In this document: piece by piece, positions 26,001 through 41,800 of the stretch
Position numbering within the stretch: the stretch's first letter is position 1
How the letters are laid out: the number at the start of each line of letters is the position of its first letter
Assembly: GCF_905147045.1 (NCBI RefSeq)
Contig: NC_065889.1
Coordinates: 3,105,001-3,169,000 of the forward strand
DNA length: 64,000 bases
Origin: Nymphalis io
Lineage: Eukaryota > Arthropoda > Insecta > Lepidoptera > Nymphalidae
Direction: 5' to 3'
Notes under the pieces: generated by a model
The model's database searches: none
The model's input: only the letters and a program-made list of their open reading frames with translations
What the model was told of the DNA's origin: nothing
Translations under genes and position numbers: made by a program

Positions 26001-29000
26001 AAGTTGTAATTATAATTGTAACAGCTCTCCCATACAAACTTACATGTTTTATTAAAATCAAGTGTCATCGTTTCATTTTAAATATCTACATATTATCCAT
26101 TCAATATTTCGAACCATATTTACCTTAATTCCAAGAATAATTTTTGTATTGCACGTGAAAATGGCGTTGAATTTAAACGTCATTTTTCAATAATAAATAA
26201 CCCAAAGAATATATCACTTTATATTTACGACATATATGATATATTATTTATTGATAATAATTTTGTTTGTATATATATTATACAAATATAACATAACGAT
26301 ACAATTTTCCAACATAATTATTAAAATATGTCTATTTTAAACATTGATTTAACTTAATACATTTAAACATATATATTTAATTAAAAATAGGTGAAGGCTC
26401 GATCCATCGATCAAAATATTTAATTTCAAAACTAATTTAAGGATCCTCATATAACTTGAAAATGTCTAGTTTAATATATGATGAATTAACTACATTCGGT
26501 CGGCAATTAGACGTAACCTTGTCCGATCTATTTATTTTAATAAAAATAGCAATATTAAAACATACTTTATGCCTCGGGGCTCGTTCGACAACGGGCTGTG
26601 AAGCTGTTGCTAAATTTGTTATGCCGCGTCTGTTTTGTTCGTAGATGAATGTTTTAATTTTCTTTCATTTTGTTATTTATACTTTTCTAGTTTTTGTTCG
26701 TTGCGTCGCTTACGTTTTAGGGGAAGGGTGGGTTAGGTAAAATAAAGGAATCTAAGCCCTTCCTCGGGGTTCAAGCTTGCTTAATCCAAAATTTTATCAA
26801 TATCGGCTTAGTGCCGTGAAAGCGTAAAAGACAGACAGTCAGAGTGACTTTCACATTTATAATTTTAGTATAGATTGTATATATTGTACACCGCAAAAAG
26901 AAGTACAGCAAAATCCTTAGAAATCATTAATGCACGGTACCAAAGAGATAATAAGCCATTTTTGCTTTAATGTATATTTATTCTTGTAATATTTTACTTA
27001 ATTTTGTTGACGCTGTACCAATCAATAATTTATTATTTATTTATTAATAATAATTTATTTATTTATTCATTTATTAAAATCAATGTAATGCATGTCAATC
27101 GATGTGTACAGTACAGTAACAGCCTGTTAATGTCCCACTGCTGAGCTAAGGCCTCCTCTCCCTTTTGAGGAGAAGGTTGTGGAGCTTATTCCACCACGCT
27201 GCTCCAATGCGGGTTGGTAGAAAACACATGTGGCAGAATTTCAATGAAATTAGACACATGCAGGTTTCCTCACGATGTTTTCCTTCACCGTTAAGCACGA
27301 GATGAATTATAATCACAAATTAAGCACATGAAAATACAGTGGTGCTTGCCCGGGTTTGAACCCACGATCATCGGATAAGATTCACGCGTTCTAACTACTG
27401 GGCCATCTCGGCTTACATGTGTGCATCAGTATAAAGTTTACTTCTGGGTAGGAAAGCGTAAAATTAGTTAAGTTCAGTACAAAGACAAAGATTTTTGAAA
27501 ATAAATATATTTGCATACCAACATATTTATTTATTAGTTGTATTTATTAATTAATACTAGAATTAATAAAAAGTCACAAATACCAAAAAAGTAGGTACGA
27601 ATAGTAGCCTCATTACGTGCTTGGTGTAATGATTTAGAAAGTTTGTAATGATTTCAAATTTTATCGATATATTATTTATATTGATTTTTTGTTCGATTTT
27701 CAAACAAAAATTATTTCATTTAAAGTCTCTCGTAAACTTGTCAGTTGTATATCTCCATTTGGAAAATTCTAAAAATTAAACTTATGTCCGAAACTACGAT
27801 TGCGAACGTAGGCGATTTTGATATAGGCTCTAATAAATAATTAGTTTTTTCACAAGAAACGTTATAATTAGATAAAATTGAATAGCAAAACCTTATATAT
27901 TATAATTAAAAAAAAATAACCAAATCGTTAGAGATATTTCCAGATGATGAGATGCACGAAATATATATATACGAGAATTGCTCCTTTAATAGTATTAGAT
28001 AAATACTATCACCTTAAAATCAGCTTAAAAGATTTTTAGTGATTCCTTACTGGTTGAATATAAACATCACAATAACAACATTTATCAAATTTCATTAATT
28101 TACCTTAAAACTCGTGCTTTATATATTCGTAATTTATATAAAATATAATATTTTGATTATAACTGTACATAGATCAATTTTAAACGGTATGTATATGATG
28201 TAATTACGGGCCACCGAGTACACTTGACCTACATGCGACCGGTCCACGCTTCAACCGAACGGAACTCTTCCTATTCGAAACATCAAATGACCCCACTTTT
28301 TACCCATAGACAAAAACCCGACGGACGTTTAAGCTTTATTACAGTGAAAGTAATGTTATAGTAGGATCTGATGCACTTTCTCTTGCCGTCAAACAGGTCC
28401 ATTTCATTTTATCTTTTTTATCTATGGTTTAGATTTGAAAGTAAAATAATTTTTCAAGTCCATTACTTTCATGGAACATACTTGAAAGAAACCTTTTTTA
28501 AAATTAAATATTTAATATAAAAAAATATAAAATAATAAAGAAAACTAATTTCATATAAAGTGATGGTAGATATCTCCATATTAACACAAATTATTAAAAA
28601 AAGTATTTTTATTTTAAATTGGAATATTTAGGAAAGTCTACCCTAATCTACCCTAGGAAACAAAAGAAACGACGTTTGATAGACGTTGGTTCATAGACAA
28701 GAAGCATAAAAATATTGACGATAAAAACATAAGTACTGTAATTGCGATAACATTGATAGCCATGATGGCCCAGTTCGCCCCCCAGCAAGCAGAATTTTCA
28801 TGAGCATAATTGTGTTTATAATTCATCTTATGCTCGGCGATGAAGGAAAACATCGTAAGGAAACCTGCAAGAAAAAAGTAAACAAGAGGAGAGTGCCAGC
28901 AGTGAAACATTTAACAGGCTGTTACTTCTTTTACGATAAAAACCTCTCGGCCGAATCCATATTGACACTTGCTAGAAGCTTTACGACTTTTAAAATGTTT

Positions 29001-32000
29001 GTCAAATATGTTAGGAAGATAAAATGATAATAAAAAATTGGAGGTCGGGCTTACCTTGTGTAAGCCCATCTGGGTAGGTATCACATATTCTACCGCCAAA
29101 CAGCAATACTATAATATGATCGTGTTACGCTTCGAGTAAGCCAGTGAAACTACAGGCACAAGGGACATAACATCCTATTTCCCAAGGTTGGTGGCTCTTA
29201 ATATCACAGCCAATGTCTGACACGTGTCGTCAGGTCAGGTTTACCTATTTTATAAAAAAAAAAACGATAATTGAAATGTAACATAAATTTATATTATAAA
29301 GTTTATATGTATTATCGATGTACTACTACTAATCTACTTTAAAAAATTCTCTTTGCGTTAAATAGTTTATTGAGCTAGATGATAGGTAAAATAATTTAAC
29401 TTGACGACCCTTACGAGGAGAGTAATACCAACACATCTCCCACACACATGCTGTTGTTTCTCAAATAAGTGTTGTTTGTACTTTATTTAAAAAAAAAACT
29501 ATTAAAATTATATAAGTACTCATGATGTGGATGAAACAGCCGTGTATAATCTAAACTGAACGCGGTTGAAACCGCAAGACACAGTAAATTGTATAATAAC
29601 GCTTGTCGCCCACCCGAAACAATCGATAGATCAATATGTAAATATTATTAATCGTCAATCGCTTCGCACACCATTGTTTACGAACTACTTATATTAAACA
29701 TTTTATTGTATCTCGTTTGTCATATTAACTGTCATTTATTTGGCCTGGAATGTGAAGGTCAGGCTCTTAATCGTCTAAATGATAATCTTTCATATTTTCA
29801 TATTAATGCTTCGATTATATCGTAGATGATTTCGATAAACTAAGTAATCGTGTCTAAACGAAATATATTTCATGGTATATATGCCTAAATAGTTACTTTC
29901 AATTTAAAAAATTAGTCACTTGATTTTTAAAAGCACCTACAGTCCAATGCTGCCAACACCGCTAAATGTCTATTTTATCGAGAAAAAGTGAGATAAAAAC
30001 TCAGTTGTACTTTTTAAAAAAACAACCATATAATATAAGTTACTGATGCTTCATAGATCTCTACACGACATTCAACAATTTATAAATTATTATTATTATA
30101 TATAAATTTATAAGCTATTTTTTCATGAAGTGAAATAAATAATCATAGTATTTTAAGTAGTATTTGCAAAACGTTATTAATAGTACTAAAAATATGCATA
30201 ATTTCAACTAAAAAGTTTATGTAGGAATCGAAAAGTCGTATAAAACATTTTACACGCTTTAATTAAGCATTCCTTTAAATCTGAACAATGTTAATAAAAT
30301 AGACTAAAAATCCTCATATTAATGGTTTTGCTAGTAAACTAAGTTTTGCAGCATTCGCGGTAAGGAATAAATAAATAAAATAAAAGGAAAATAAGTTTGT
30401 TGACTGACGTGGATTTGACTCGACTTGTTTATTTTAGTTATTTCCACAGTATAATGTCCTATGGCATTCTCAGCCGGTTGTAGAAGAGAAATATCTGCAC
30501 AATATAACCTAGCCTCTAATGTTTCTTTGGAAATAACTAGAATTCATTTGTATCATCTGGAAATAAATGTAAACTATTTCTTACATCATCTGATTTTACG
30601 TCTTCGGAATCGATGGTGGTGGCGAGGGTGGCTTTACATTTAATATGTTCTAGTTGAATTATGAATAGCGCTTGTAACAGCGTACTTAGATAGATACTCT
30701 ATTTCGATTTATCGACATTAACGAGCTTATTTTTATATGTGTTGTTTAGCGGGTGATTAGTTAAACAATGCGAAATGCAATGTTAAATTAATAAATACAG
30801 AAAGAGCGGAATCAGTTTTTAACTAAACGGTCGATAAGCAACGTAATAAAAACACAAGTAAGGCCGTTAATGAACGTCAGTCAACTACAAAAAGATACCA
30901 TCTAAAGATCTACTCAGATCGAGTAACATTGTATGTCAGTGTGATACTTAGCACTGATACCGGTTCCTATAAATATAAAGACATTGATACGCAAAAGGCA
31001 TCGTGCATACCGTTGGCACGATCAGATAAAAGCAAGATTAGTTTAAAATTCAATAGAAAGAAAACAACGCTCTTTATTTAAGTATTTACTTAACCTTCTT
31101 AAATGGAGATTGCAATTAGTTATGTTAATTTTGATATAATATCGCTTAATTACAATTAAATCATACATGTTAAAATGAGTTTAGTTAGCAGATGTTGCTT
31201 TTTCGTTATTTTTCAAGTATTAGCTGGCCTTTTTGTCATTTAGTTGGGTTTAGCTACGAGTACATGAAACAGCTGAACATTTTTACTAGTGATAGGGCTT
31301 TGTGTAAGCTCGTCTGGGTAGGTACCACCCACTCAGATATTCTAACACATAACAGCAATACTTGGTATCGTTGTGTTTCGGTTTGAATGTGTTGGCGCAT
31401 TGGTTGCCAGCTAGTAAAAAAAGGAGCTTTCGACACCCAAGCTTTAGACTGGGGACACTATTATATTTGGTGTATTTATTGCTTTAGTTGATAATTGACT
31501 GTATTCGTTTATGTGTAGGCCACTGGTTGCTAATTTAAATAAAATAATGACATTGATACTATATTGCAAAACGTTAAAAGCTACACAATACTACGTTATA
31601 TCCAAAAAGGTTACACTGTTATTCGCTAAGTGGATTTAGTTTAAATTTTCATACCAGCATATATTATCCCTAATAAGGTTTAGAAACTTGTTAGTGGTTT
31701 GTTTACATAAACATATTGCTGCTTTTAATACATGTTATGTGCTTCATAACGAGATAAATAGAGCTGATCTTGATCAAGTTTTTTTTATATTTAAAAAAAC
31801 GGACTTGAAGTAGAGCAATATTTATTAGAATTTTTAATAAATACGCGATTGCGTATACGTAATAAATTTAAAATACCAAGTATTCATAAGAATATGTAAG
31901 AAGTTTGTTCTTATAATTCGTCCCGTATTCTGTGGGAATAAAAACATCTTAGAAAAATGTTCATCATTTTGATGTTATTCTGACAAACGCGTATCCACTA

Positions 32001-35000
32001 ATCATTAAAGCGGCATGGTGGTTTCAATCTTCTCCCCTCTAACAGAGAAAGCCTTAGCCCTATGGGACATTAACAGACTTTTACTTTACTTTTACTTTAA
32101 TTTTTGCTTATTTTGTTTTTTTATTACATTTCATTCGCCGAACTAGTGTTGGTGGTAAGTAAAAGTGTAACAGATAATACGCTTCCAAAGCATTAGGAAG
32201 TTATTGTAGAAGTTACAAAATCAAATTAACTATCTTTTACTCTTTAATCTTTATCCCGCCGTGTCTGTCAAACTTAAAAATACTCTATACTGATACACCA
32301 TTAAGGTAAAGTTTTATAATTAGTTTAGGTTTTGTGTAAATTGACTAAAATTATACGATGATTATTGAATATGTCAGTAAAAATAATGCTGACTGAGAGT
32401 TTTACTGACGCGCGCCGCGTAAACCGCGAGTTTTATGCATTACGATATAAACGTTGATGTAGACCCCTAGTCTACCCGTAATAAACAAAATATATATAAA
32501 ATTAATATCAACAGCAAATAAATCCTTTATGATTGTTATTTATAATTAAATTTAACCACTGTTAAAGTTTTGTCGTTTGTAAAATAGGTACCTATATGTA
32601 TACAACACGAACAGTGCGTGAATTTACTTCAAGTATAAGCCTAAGTAATAATTGCTCAATACAAAATGCTTCTCAAAGGCGTCAATCTGTCTGGACGTTA
32701 TATCTTGAATATTTATGCGGTTTCGTTATTTATATTATTTATTTAACTTTATTTTTATTTAACTGCGAAAAGATTCAGCATATAGTATAATTTTTATGTA
32801 ATTAAAATAAATTTAGTATCGATTTAATAGTAAATATAGAAAAATAGTTTAAATATGTTACAGAATGAAATGAAAAGTTAAGATTTTACATATTTTGATT
32901 TTAAAAACCATTGATTGAAGTTTTTAAATATAAATTAATAAAAGAAAATATTATTATAATGATAACAAATCGAACTTATAACTACTTCGTGATTGAAGTT
33001 CAACGGGCTCGCAGCGGCTGAGGCGTTTTTGAATTGTATTAAATATTATGCGGTCTTTAAGATGGACATAAGATGTTGTTAATAACGAAAGCTTACTGAA
33101 TAAAACAAAAAGGTAAAAAGCTCATGATTTATAGAACGATCACTTTAATATTTTTAAACGAATACATAAGTATAAAACCTAATTTTCTCTATATATCGAA
33201 GATTAGATTGTTCGTGATGTGTTTTACGTTTACGATAGCAATTTTTCACATTAAAAATAAAAATTTAACTCAGAAGTTACAGAAAATAAAAAAATTATAG
33301 GGAGTCATTGGCACAGATAATTAATATAAAAATAAAAATCTCATTAAAAACCGCTTTAAATTGTATTATATTAATGTCTTCGAATCCAATTATTATCGTC
33401 ACATACTTATTGAATTAATGTGTGTCAATTGACTTACTAAAATAAATTTTACGATAATGATAACTTAAGAAGTAAGTACACCACTGACATTTATTATTAT
33501 TCCAAGTTCAAAGAAATGTATTTCTTTAACTTGATAAACTCGTTTTACGCTCTTTTTATCTGATATGTTTAGGTTAAGAGTATTTAGTAACTCATAAGAG
33601 TTGGTGGTGAATATTTGGAAATGAAACAGAAGTAAAAAAATAATGTTTTTTAAACTGTAAATATTTACAAGCTGTATAATGTATTACGTGACTGAAATAT
33701 GACTGATGTAATATGAATTAATCCGTTATAAATCTTAACTTACATTAACATCAGGAGAGTGGATGAATTTAAAAATCATCGGGTCATTAACATTCTTCCG
33801 TGATTGGTGAATATATATTTTTAATTCGTTCTTGTTAAGTATTTCAGCAATTAACTAATTTAACATCGAGCTTAAAAATTGTTTGTTATAACCAAAGACA
33901 ACCATGATTATTGTCCAAAAATTTAAATATTCTTTAGCCGTAATATAAAAAAATATTTACATAGGAAATTTTGAGACGACAGCCAACTAAATGTAAGAGG
34001 TATTAGAGTCCATGTATATACAAAATCAATGGTAATCATAAAATTTCTATTGTTATGCTGTCTGGAAAAAACATGACAGCCAGATCAAAAACATAGCTAA
34101 TAAAAAATTATAAAAAATAACCCAAAAGCATGGACAAGAATATTAGAGATTATAATTTTTTATTAAATATTAAATGCAGGCAGATTTATAATACTAGGTT
34201 TAAAACAACGTATAAAATGGAAATTTATGCTCAAGCCTCGATGCTCGTTAAAAAGCATTTATAAGGGTTACCATACACTCAACATGGTCGCAATGAATAT
34301 GTAAACGGACTCTGTTAGATGTAACAGCAATCAGTTTTGAATTTACGAGGCACAGACTTCGCGCGATAACCTTAAACCATTAGTTACGATCATAGCATAT
34401 TTGTCGAAGATACCCTGGCGACGGTTGTTCAGTATTAAAGGGCATTTTATGGCCCATAATTGCTTTTAATTTACGATAAAGATTAACTACAAAATAACCA
34501 TTAATATATACTTTAAAAATAAAATAAACATATTCAATAATTTTCTATTTCTAAGATTAATTAAAAACACTTATATAATGATTTTTTTCATTTCATAAAT
34601 GAGTTGGAATGAATTGGCGAAATAATGTCATCTAATAATACCTTAATATCATCTTAAATACCACTTTCATAAAAATATAAATAAAAGTGTTTTATGTTAT
34701 TTACATGGACCTTCGTCTTTGGAGAATAACTTAACTACAATCTATAAGAATTTAATGAGAAAATATATTATATAGTAAAACATACTATTTTTTAATTAAT
34801 CGTATTAAAATAGTTACATAGGTATTTTGAGTTTGGCCTCACTTTGTATTTAAAACTATTTTAAAATCTTCGATGTGATAAAATGCATGATTTGTATCGA
34901 GACGTTTTTTCCTTTAAAATTACCCGTTATCTTAGAAATATTTATTATTCCACAAACAGTATTCAACATCTAGATCGTTTAAAATAACTGTATCTTAATG

Positions 35001-36801
35001 CAATTTGGAAGTGGACTCATGCGCAAGCATTTCATCAAGTTTATTTACAATTCGAACACAATTGGTTTTAGAAGCAGTGACAGGTAACGGAATCTCCCAA
35101 AAAGTGGGTTATCTCAATTTAACATGCAAATCGTCATTGCGTTAGAGATATATCTGCGGCGAATCCGAATTTTGGTTTTATGTCAATTTGATATAACTGT
35201 TTTTTTTAATTATAATGCATTTTATTTCTTTTGTATACATTTATATATAAGCAATGTAGTGTGGGCTTGCGGCCAGTAGTAAATGTTGGGAAATAATTAC
35301 AAGCACAATATACATTATTGACGGCAGTGACAATTGGTCAATATAACTTTGTTTCATTGTCGTTTTACATCAAGGAAAATAAAAGTTTATTATCATTTTT
35401 AACATATATACGTATATAACATACATTCCTATAAATGTATACGCTATATAATTTCAATCAATCAAAACGTTGAAGTCGAGATACTTGCAATTAAAGGCAA
35501 GCATGAAAGTGCCCTAAAACAGGTTACACGCTTACAAGTATTTAACGTAAACACACACAACATAAAATGAATCAAACCAGCTGTTAATCGAAATGGCAGT
35601 TTTCATTCTTTATCTTAATTATTAAAATTATTCATTGACAAAAATATTTTCGAAACCAGTGTAGAATGATTTAATTGAGTGCGAAGCGAAAGGACCTTAT
35701 TAACTTTGACAGAACAAAATACCAAAATTGCACTTTAAATCGTGTCATCGCATTAAAATGCGATAAAGATTGATTATCAGTGTATTTAATAAAACATATA
35801 ATTAAATGAGTACAATTTGACCTAAATCTACCTATAAAACGTATTCCATGTTAGTTAATTAATATATACCTCTTAAATATATATAACAGTTCAAAAATAA
35901 ATATTAAAGTTATAATGTATCATTATTTTTAATACTACAATGTAATTATGAGATTTAAAAAAATAAAGGTGCCTCATCTTTAGTCTGCGATGCATTCATT
36001 TTTAACTTACCGTTGAAATTATGTACTAAACTTGTATAGCTACTTCGCAAACCAATATTGTATATATGTATTGTATGTTACGGTTTCGATAAACGAGGTA
36101 TTTAAATAAGCAAATTTACGTTTAAAACAACTGATTCTGATCAGTTCATTATCGTGAATGTCAAACGGTAATTGAATTGATTGCATTGTTATCATTATCG
36201 TGGCGTGTAGCGTACGCTTGTTTGTAGTTGATAATTGCGTTCTCCGCGACATGTGGGCTTGTGTGACCTAAATCCTATGCCTACAATTATCACATACATA
36301 CACTGACAAACTTTAGTTTAATGTTTTCCTTGTATGGATTTATAACTTATCTCTATAAATTAAATACATTTTATAATGATAACGATCCGTCAAAAATACG
36401 ATAATTAAATACATATATAAAATGTTTTAATTGCAAAAACATTTAGCTTAATCTTCTAGGTTACAATACAAGGCTAAAATATTTTTTCTTAGGAGTTCTA
36501 TAGAGTTATTTATGTAAAAATCTTATAACTTTATACAACTATAGTGAAGTATTGCTTGGTTATGTTACATTACAAGTTAAGCTAACGTCAAAGTTAAGTC
36601 AAATTAACAAACGTGTTCTTAAATGGAATTGCTTTCTTGCAAGAATTAATTAATCATCGACATTGAAATGTCATTATTACATTTTTAATATTGATTAATT
36701 ATATAGAAGTTTAATAGTTAACTGTAATAGTTGGTCTGTACATGTTACTATTGAGAATAATAGCGTTATACGGGCCGATATGGGAGCTATTAAAAGAAGA
36801 T

Positions 36802-36889
<88 letters not shown>

Positions 36890-36981
36890 TTATAATATAT
36901 ATGTATATAATCTGATTAATTAAATTTTATTGAATAAGCTATTAAAAGAAGATTATATACATATATATATATATAAATATA

Positions 36982-37047
<66 letters not shown>

Positions 37048-38808
37048 ATATATATATTATATATATATATATATATATTATTATTATTTATATTTATTTA
37101 TTATTATATATATATAATCTTCTTTGTACACTCTTTTTTGTACATAAAGTTTTCAAAACAATTAAACTTTATTTTGTTTTCAAATTCAAATAACAGTATT
37201 TTGTAATTATCAATTTATATAAATGAACATCATAAGAAATTTAAATATAAATTGAATGACATCATACGAACATCAATTACAAAGGTAGAGCACGATTTGT
37301 TTAATTGCCGCGTAAATCAATGCCCTCTCAAAACATTATGAATTAAACGGTTATTAGATTACTAGAAACTGATTAATATATCCGGCGCAGGCGCAGTCGG
37401 ATACAGCGGCGAGCGAATCGTGTGTGTAATGTGTGTTACCGTTGTTTTTGTTGAAATATATAAACTTATAGCGTCTTATAAATTTACTCTTTATTTAAAT
37501 TTCAATTAATTTAAGGTGAAATCGATAATATGTTATATACTATTGCAAAAAATAATTGATTTTCATTATAGTGATTCTCTATTCAAATAAAACTGCTGAA
37601 ATATTCTGAAACCAATTAAATTCAACCCGACCCTCTCTCTAGGATAGACTAACTATATTTACAAAATTATAATCGTGTAATTAGTTATATTAATATCGTA
37701 ATTCGTTGTAAACAATAAGTTACATATCAATATCAAAGTAATCAAAGTAATACTGTTTTGTTTTCTTTTATCACTTGGACCACTATCACCTTAGGGATTG
37801 TAGGCGCCCTTGATCGTACGGTGACCGCAGGCTGTACGCACAGCACATGGTTGAACCGTTACCATAGCCGCCACATAACATATGATAACAACTCACTGCA
37901 TAAATAAGATTAAATTTATTTTATTTCAATCTTATTTATACACAAAACCATTTATTTAGGTTAGTATAATAATAATATCCTGGGACATTTTTCACACACG
38001 GCCATCTGATCCCAAATTAAGCTTGTACAAAGCTTGTGCTATGGAAACCAGACGACTGATATACTACATATACTACTTTTCTTTTGTAAATACATACTTA
38101 TATAGATAATTACACCCAGACTCAGGACAAACAGACATGTTCATGCACACAAATGTCTGTCCTGGGTGGGAATCGAACCCACAACCTTCGACGTGAAAGG
38201 CAAGTATCTACCAACCACGCCAACCGGCTCGTCATAGTATAAAAGTATATATCAATATCTTCAACAGATTGTCAATTTCTCTCTTAACATGCTATTAACT
38301 AAATGTTTTAATTAAAATGGGTCATTTATTTGAATTTAGATAGTTTATGTATAGGTATTTTTTAGTTTAGGTTATTATTTTTAAACGTTTTAAATTAATT
38401 TCACTTGTGATGTAAACAAAGTCAGTGTATAAGCAAATCTAGGTATTTAAAAATTTAATCGTCGTTTCTATTAACTTTGGAAGTAAATACGGAATTCGGA
38501 TAACAATAATATTATAACTTCTAAGGTTATGTTAGATTAAAGATCAATTCAAGTATTTTAAAACTAAAATGTACATATGAACTTGTCATTATAATGTTTA
38601 ATTATTTACATTGACTCTCGTCCTAGTGCGTTCAGGATGAATATGGATAGGTGGCCCCATTCGTGTTAAACTACATATTTCTTCTCGCACTCTTTTTTAT
38701 CCTATGTGGAGTGTAGAGGCAGCTCAGTAAATACAAATCTGGAACTATTTTCAGAAGAACTTTATAAACCTACACATTGTATATAAAATACATTTACTAT
38801 AAAACATA

Positions 38809-38839
<31 letters not shown>

Positions 38840-41800
38840 AAATTATATAATATATCTAGAAAATCTCTTTAAATTAAAATTAATTTAAATAAGATAAAGA
38901 GCCTATCAAATAACCAAGTCCAATATTATTATATAAGTGTAAAATGTTATTAATCAACAAAGGCAATTACCAGTTTTTAATTAATTTGTTAATAATTAGA
39001 CCGCATAAAGAGCATTACAATTAATTAAATTGTCGATCTAATGTCGAGGAGAGCCACTGGCCAACCTTTACCAATAAATTATAACGATGCTCAAATGTGA
39101 CTAGGCTGTACGTATTTTTTTACTTTAAAAAACCTCATTGAATGATCACTATCGATTCAAATAGCACTGAAACTCGCTTAATGCTTAATTTATTCAAAAA
39201 ATTATATAACCTACGCACCACTGTCACGGCTAGATTAACTGTTCACCTCGGCAATGTCATTGATCTTTAATGTATTCACATTAAGCAAATTACGTTAATA
39301 CTTTTATTATAAACTAGTCGAGCCGTCCTGATTTTGTTTGTATACTTAGAAGATTTATATCCTGAGGTAGAACAAACGCTCTTCTAAAAAAAACCTTTAA
39401 ATACTTCTTATCTAGTGATAATAAGAGCCGAGATGGCCCTGTGGATAGAGAACGTGAATCTTAACCAACGATTGCGGATTCAAATCCAATCAAGGCATCA
39501 CTGAATTTTCATGTGCTTAATTTGTGTTTATAATTCATCTCGTGCTTGGCGGTGCAGGAAAAACATCGTTAGGAAACCTGCATGAGCCGCATGACAATCT
39601 GTACCAAAACGTATTGGTTGCACGAATGGAATTGAACATGTACGTACTTTGCAATGATACTGCGCAAATAAAAATATACGAATAAAATGAAATTATTTTT
39701 AATCTAACACATATTACGATTGTGTGCAGTATTAAAAAAAATTTAAAACATGTGCATAATTTATTATCTACGATCTTAACGTATCTACTGTTTTAATTTC
39801 AGTGATTCAGTATTTTCAAAGTCATATTCATGACTTTAATATTTAAAAATAGTGTTTTGAAACATTCATGTTTGAGATTTATTTAATTTTTATTATAAAT
39901 AATAAAGTTATTTATTAATTAATTGCTATCTGTGACAGTTCAATGATTGTATCAAGATGATTTTGATGAATATAAATTTCTTAATGATTTCCGATTGCAA
40001 TAAAAGAAACGATAAATGAGCTATTAAGCGAATTTAAGTGGCTTAATTAAATTGAGTGAAAATGTTTTTTAGAATAAAATGTCAAAAAACTGATTAAAAT
40101 ATAAATAATTAAAACTGATATAATTCTATTTATGTTAACATATAATTTATTTTTATTCGTTGAATTTTATGCTAAGATGCATGCATGAATTAGTTGCATA
40201 TAGTCGAAATAGTAGTCGTATATATAGTGTCGTTATAAATGTTTGTAAAGATATAAAGCTGACAATATAAATAAAAGTAATAATGTAATAGAAGAATAGG
40301 ATTTATATAATGTATGAGTATTTATAAATATCAATTAACGGAGCGAAACAATAAAAACAAAAAAAAAGTAAAATGCATTGCACGGACATTGGCTTTGGAC
40401 ATACAATTATTATAAAACAAATTACACAAATGTGTCAAAGTTTGGTACTAATCGTGAGTGAACTGAAGAATTCTACTAATTTATCAAGATTATGATACGT
40501 TATCGATTCTTTTCTTTACAAAAATAAACCTAAGCTGAATCGTAACTGGAGCCTAATTCTACTATATTGTAACAGTTACGATACGTTTCCGATTCTTTTC
40601 CGATCCAATTTCGATGGAACTGCAACTGGATCGTTGTGTTAGTAGAATATTAAATCGGCTAAATGGCAACGATTACGTTTCGATTCGATTGCGATAAAGA
40701 GACAATTTGTTTTAGAATTGGCCCTCAGTTCATTGTGGCTTGACCTGAGACACGTTGCATAGCATAGAGCAAGTCATAGTACTGTTCTAAAGCTAATATA
40801 TGAACACTGTTAGTCACGAGTGTAGTAGTCTGTGATTTTATCTACATTATAATCTCACTAAATTACATACTTCGTACATAACATATACCGTAATCGTAAA
40901 TATGTTACATAACCTACATTGATACTTATAAATCGAGTTGAATTAATTCAAGTAAAATGAAGTACTCAGGGTGTCTATGTCTATTCATGATCACCGCAAT
41001 AAATAACCAGATAACATGGATAAAGGTGGTTAATTATCTGGATCTATATGATTTACTCATATATTTTATTTTTCTTGAATAAAAAAATGTGTGTTGTCAA
41101 TGGCTTTTGTATATCTCATCTATCGTTTCGATATTTTTTGTATGTGACCCTTAGAGTACAATTACTGATGACTATAAAATTTTAATTCAAATCTAATCTT
41201 GTATAATTGTGTTTGGGCATATGTTATGCAAACGCTTAAAAATTATATAATTACAGTAGACATAGGACAGATTTTCATACAAAATATTCATAGATGAATA
41301 ATTAATTATAAATATATGTTGCAATACCTTACAATATTCGATAACAATCGAACTTGGCTGCACCATTACAGATTCAATACACGAACAATCAGTGAACTCT
41401 TAACTGACAGGACATTTAATTGGTTCTGAAAGCTGCTTAAATGTCGATGGAGTGATTTATGACGGGTTTGTAAGATAACGATTAACAATTGACTTAAAAT
41501 TTATATTAACTATTTAAATTAAGCCTCATAAAAAATCATAAGTAATATATGCTTTACCAATTAAGATATTTTTCTCTTATATATATATAGCGTAGTTATA
41601 AACACGTTATAATCTTAATAACACCACACATGCTTTATTTGTCTCAATGTTTATTATGCTTCCCAATATAAAATATAGCATAAATAAATAAAATATCGCG
41701 TGTAACGGCCCACCTGTATACAATATAGTGTACTATATAATACTCAGTATACTTATTATATTTAATAATTTTTCAGTATCTTGTTAGGCTGGCTAAGCTA

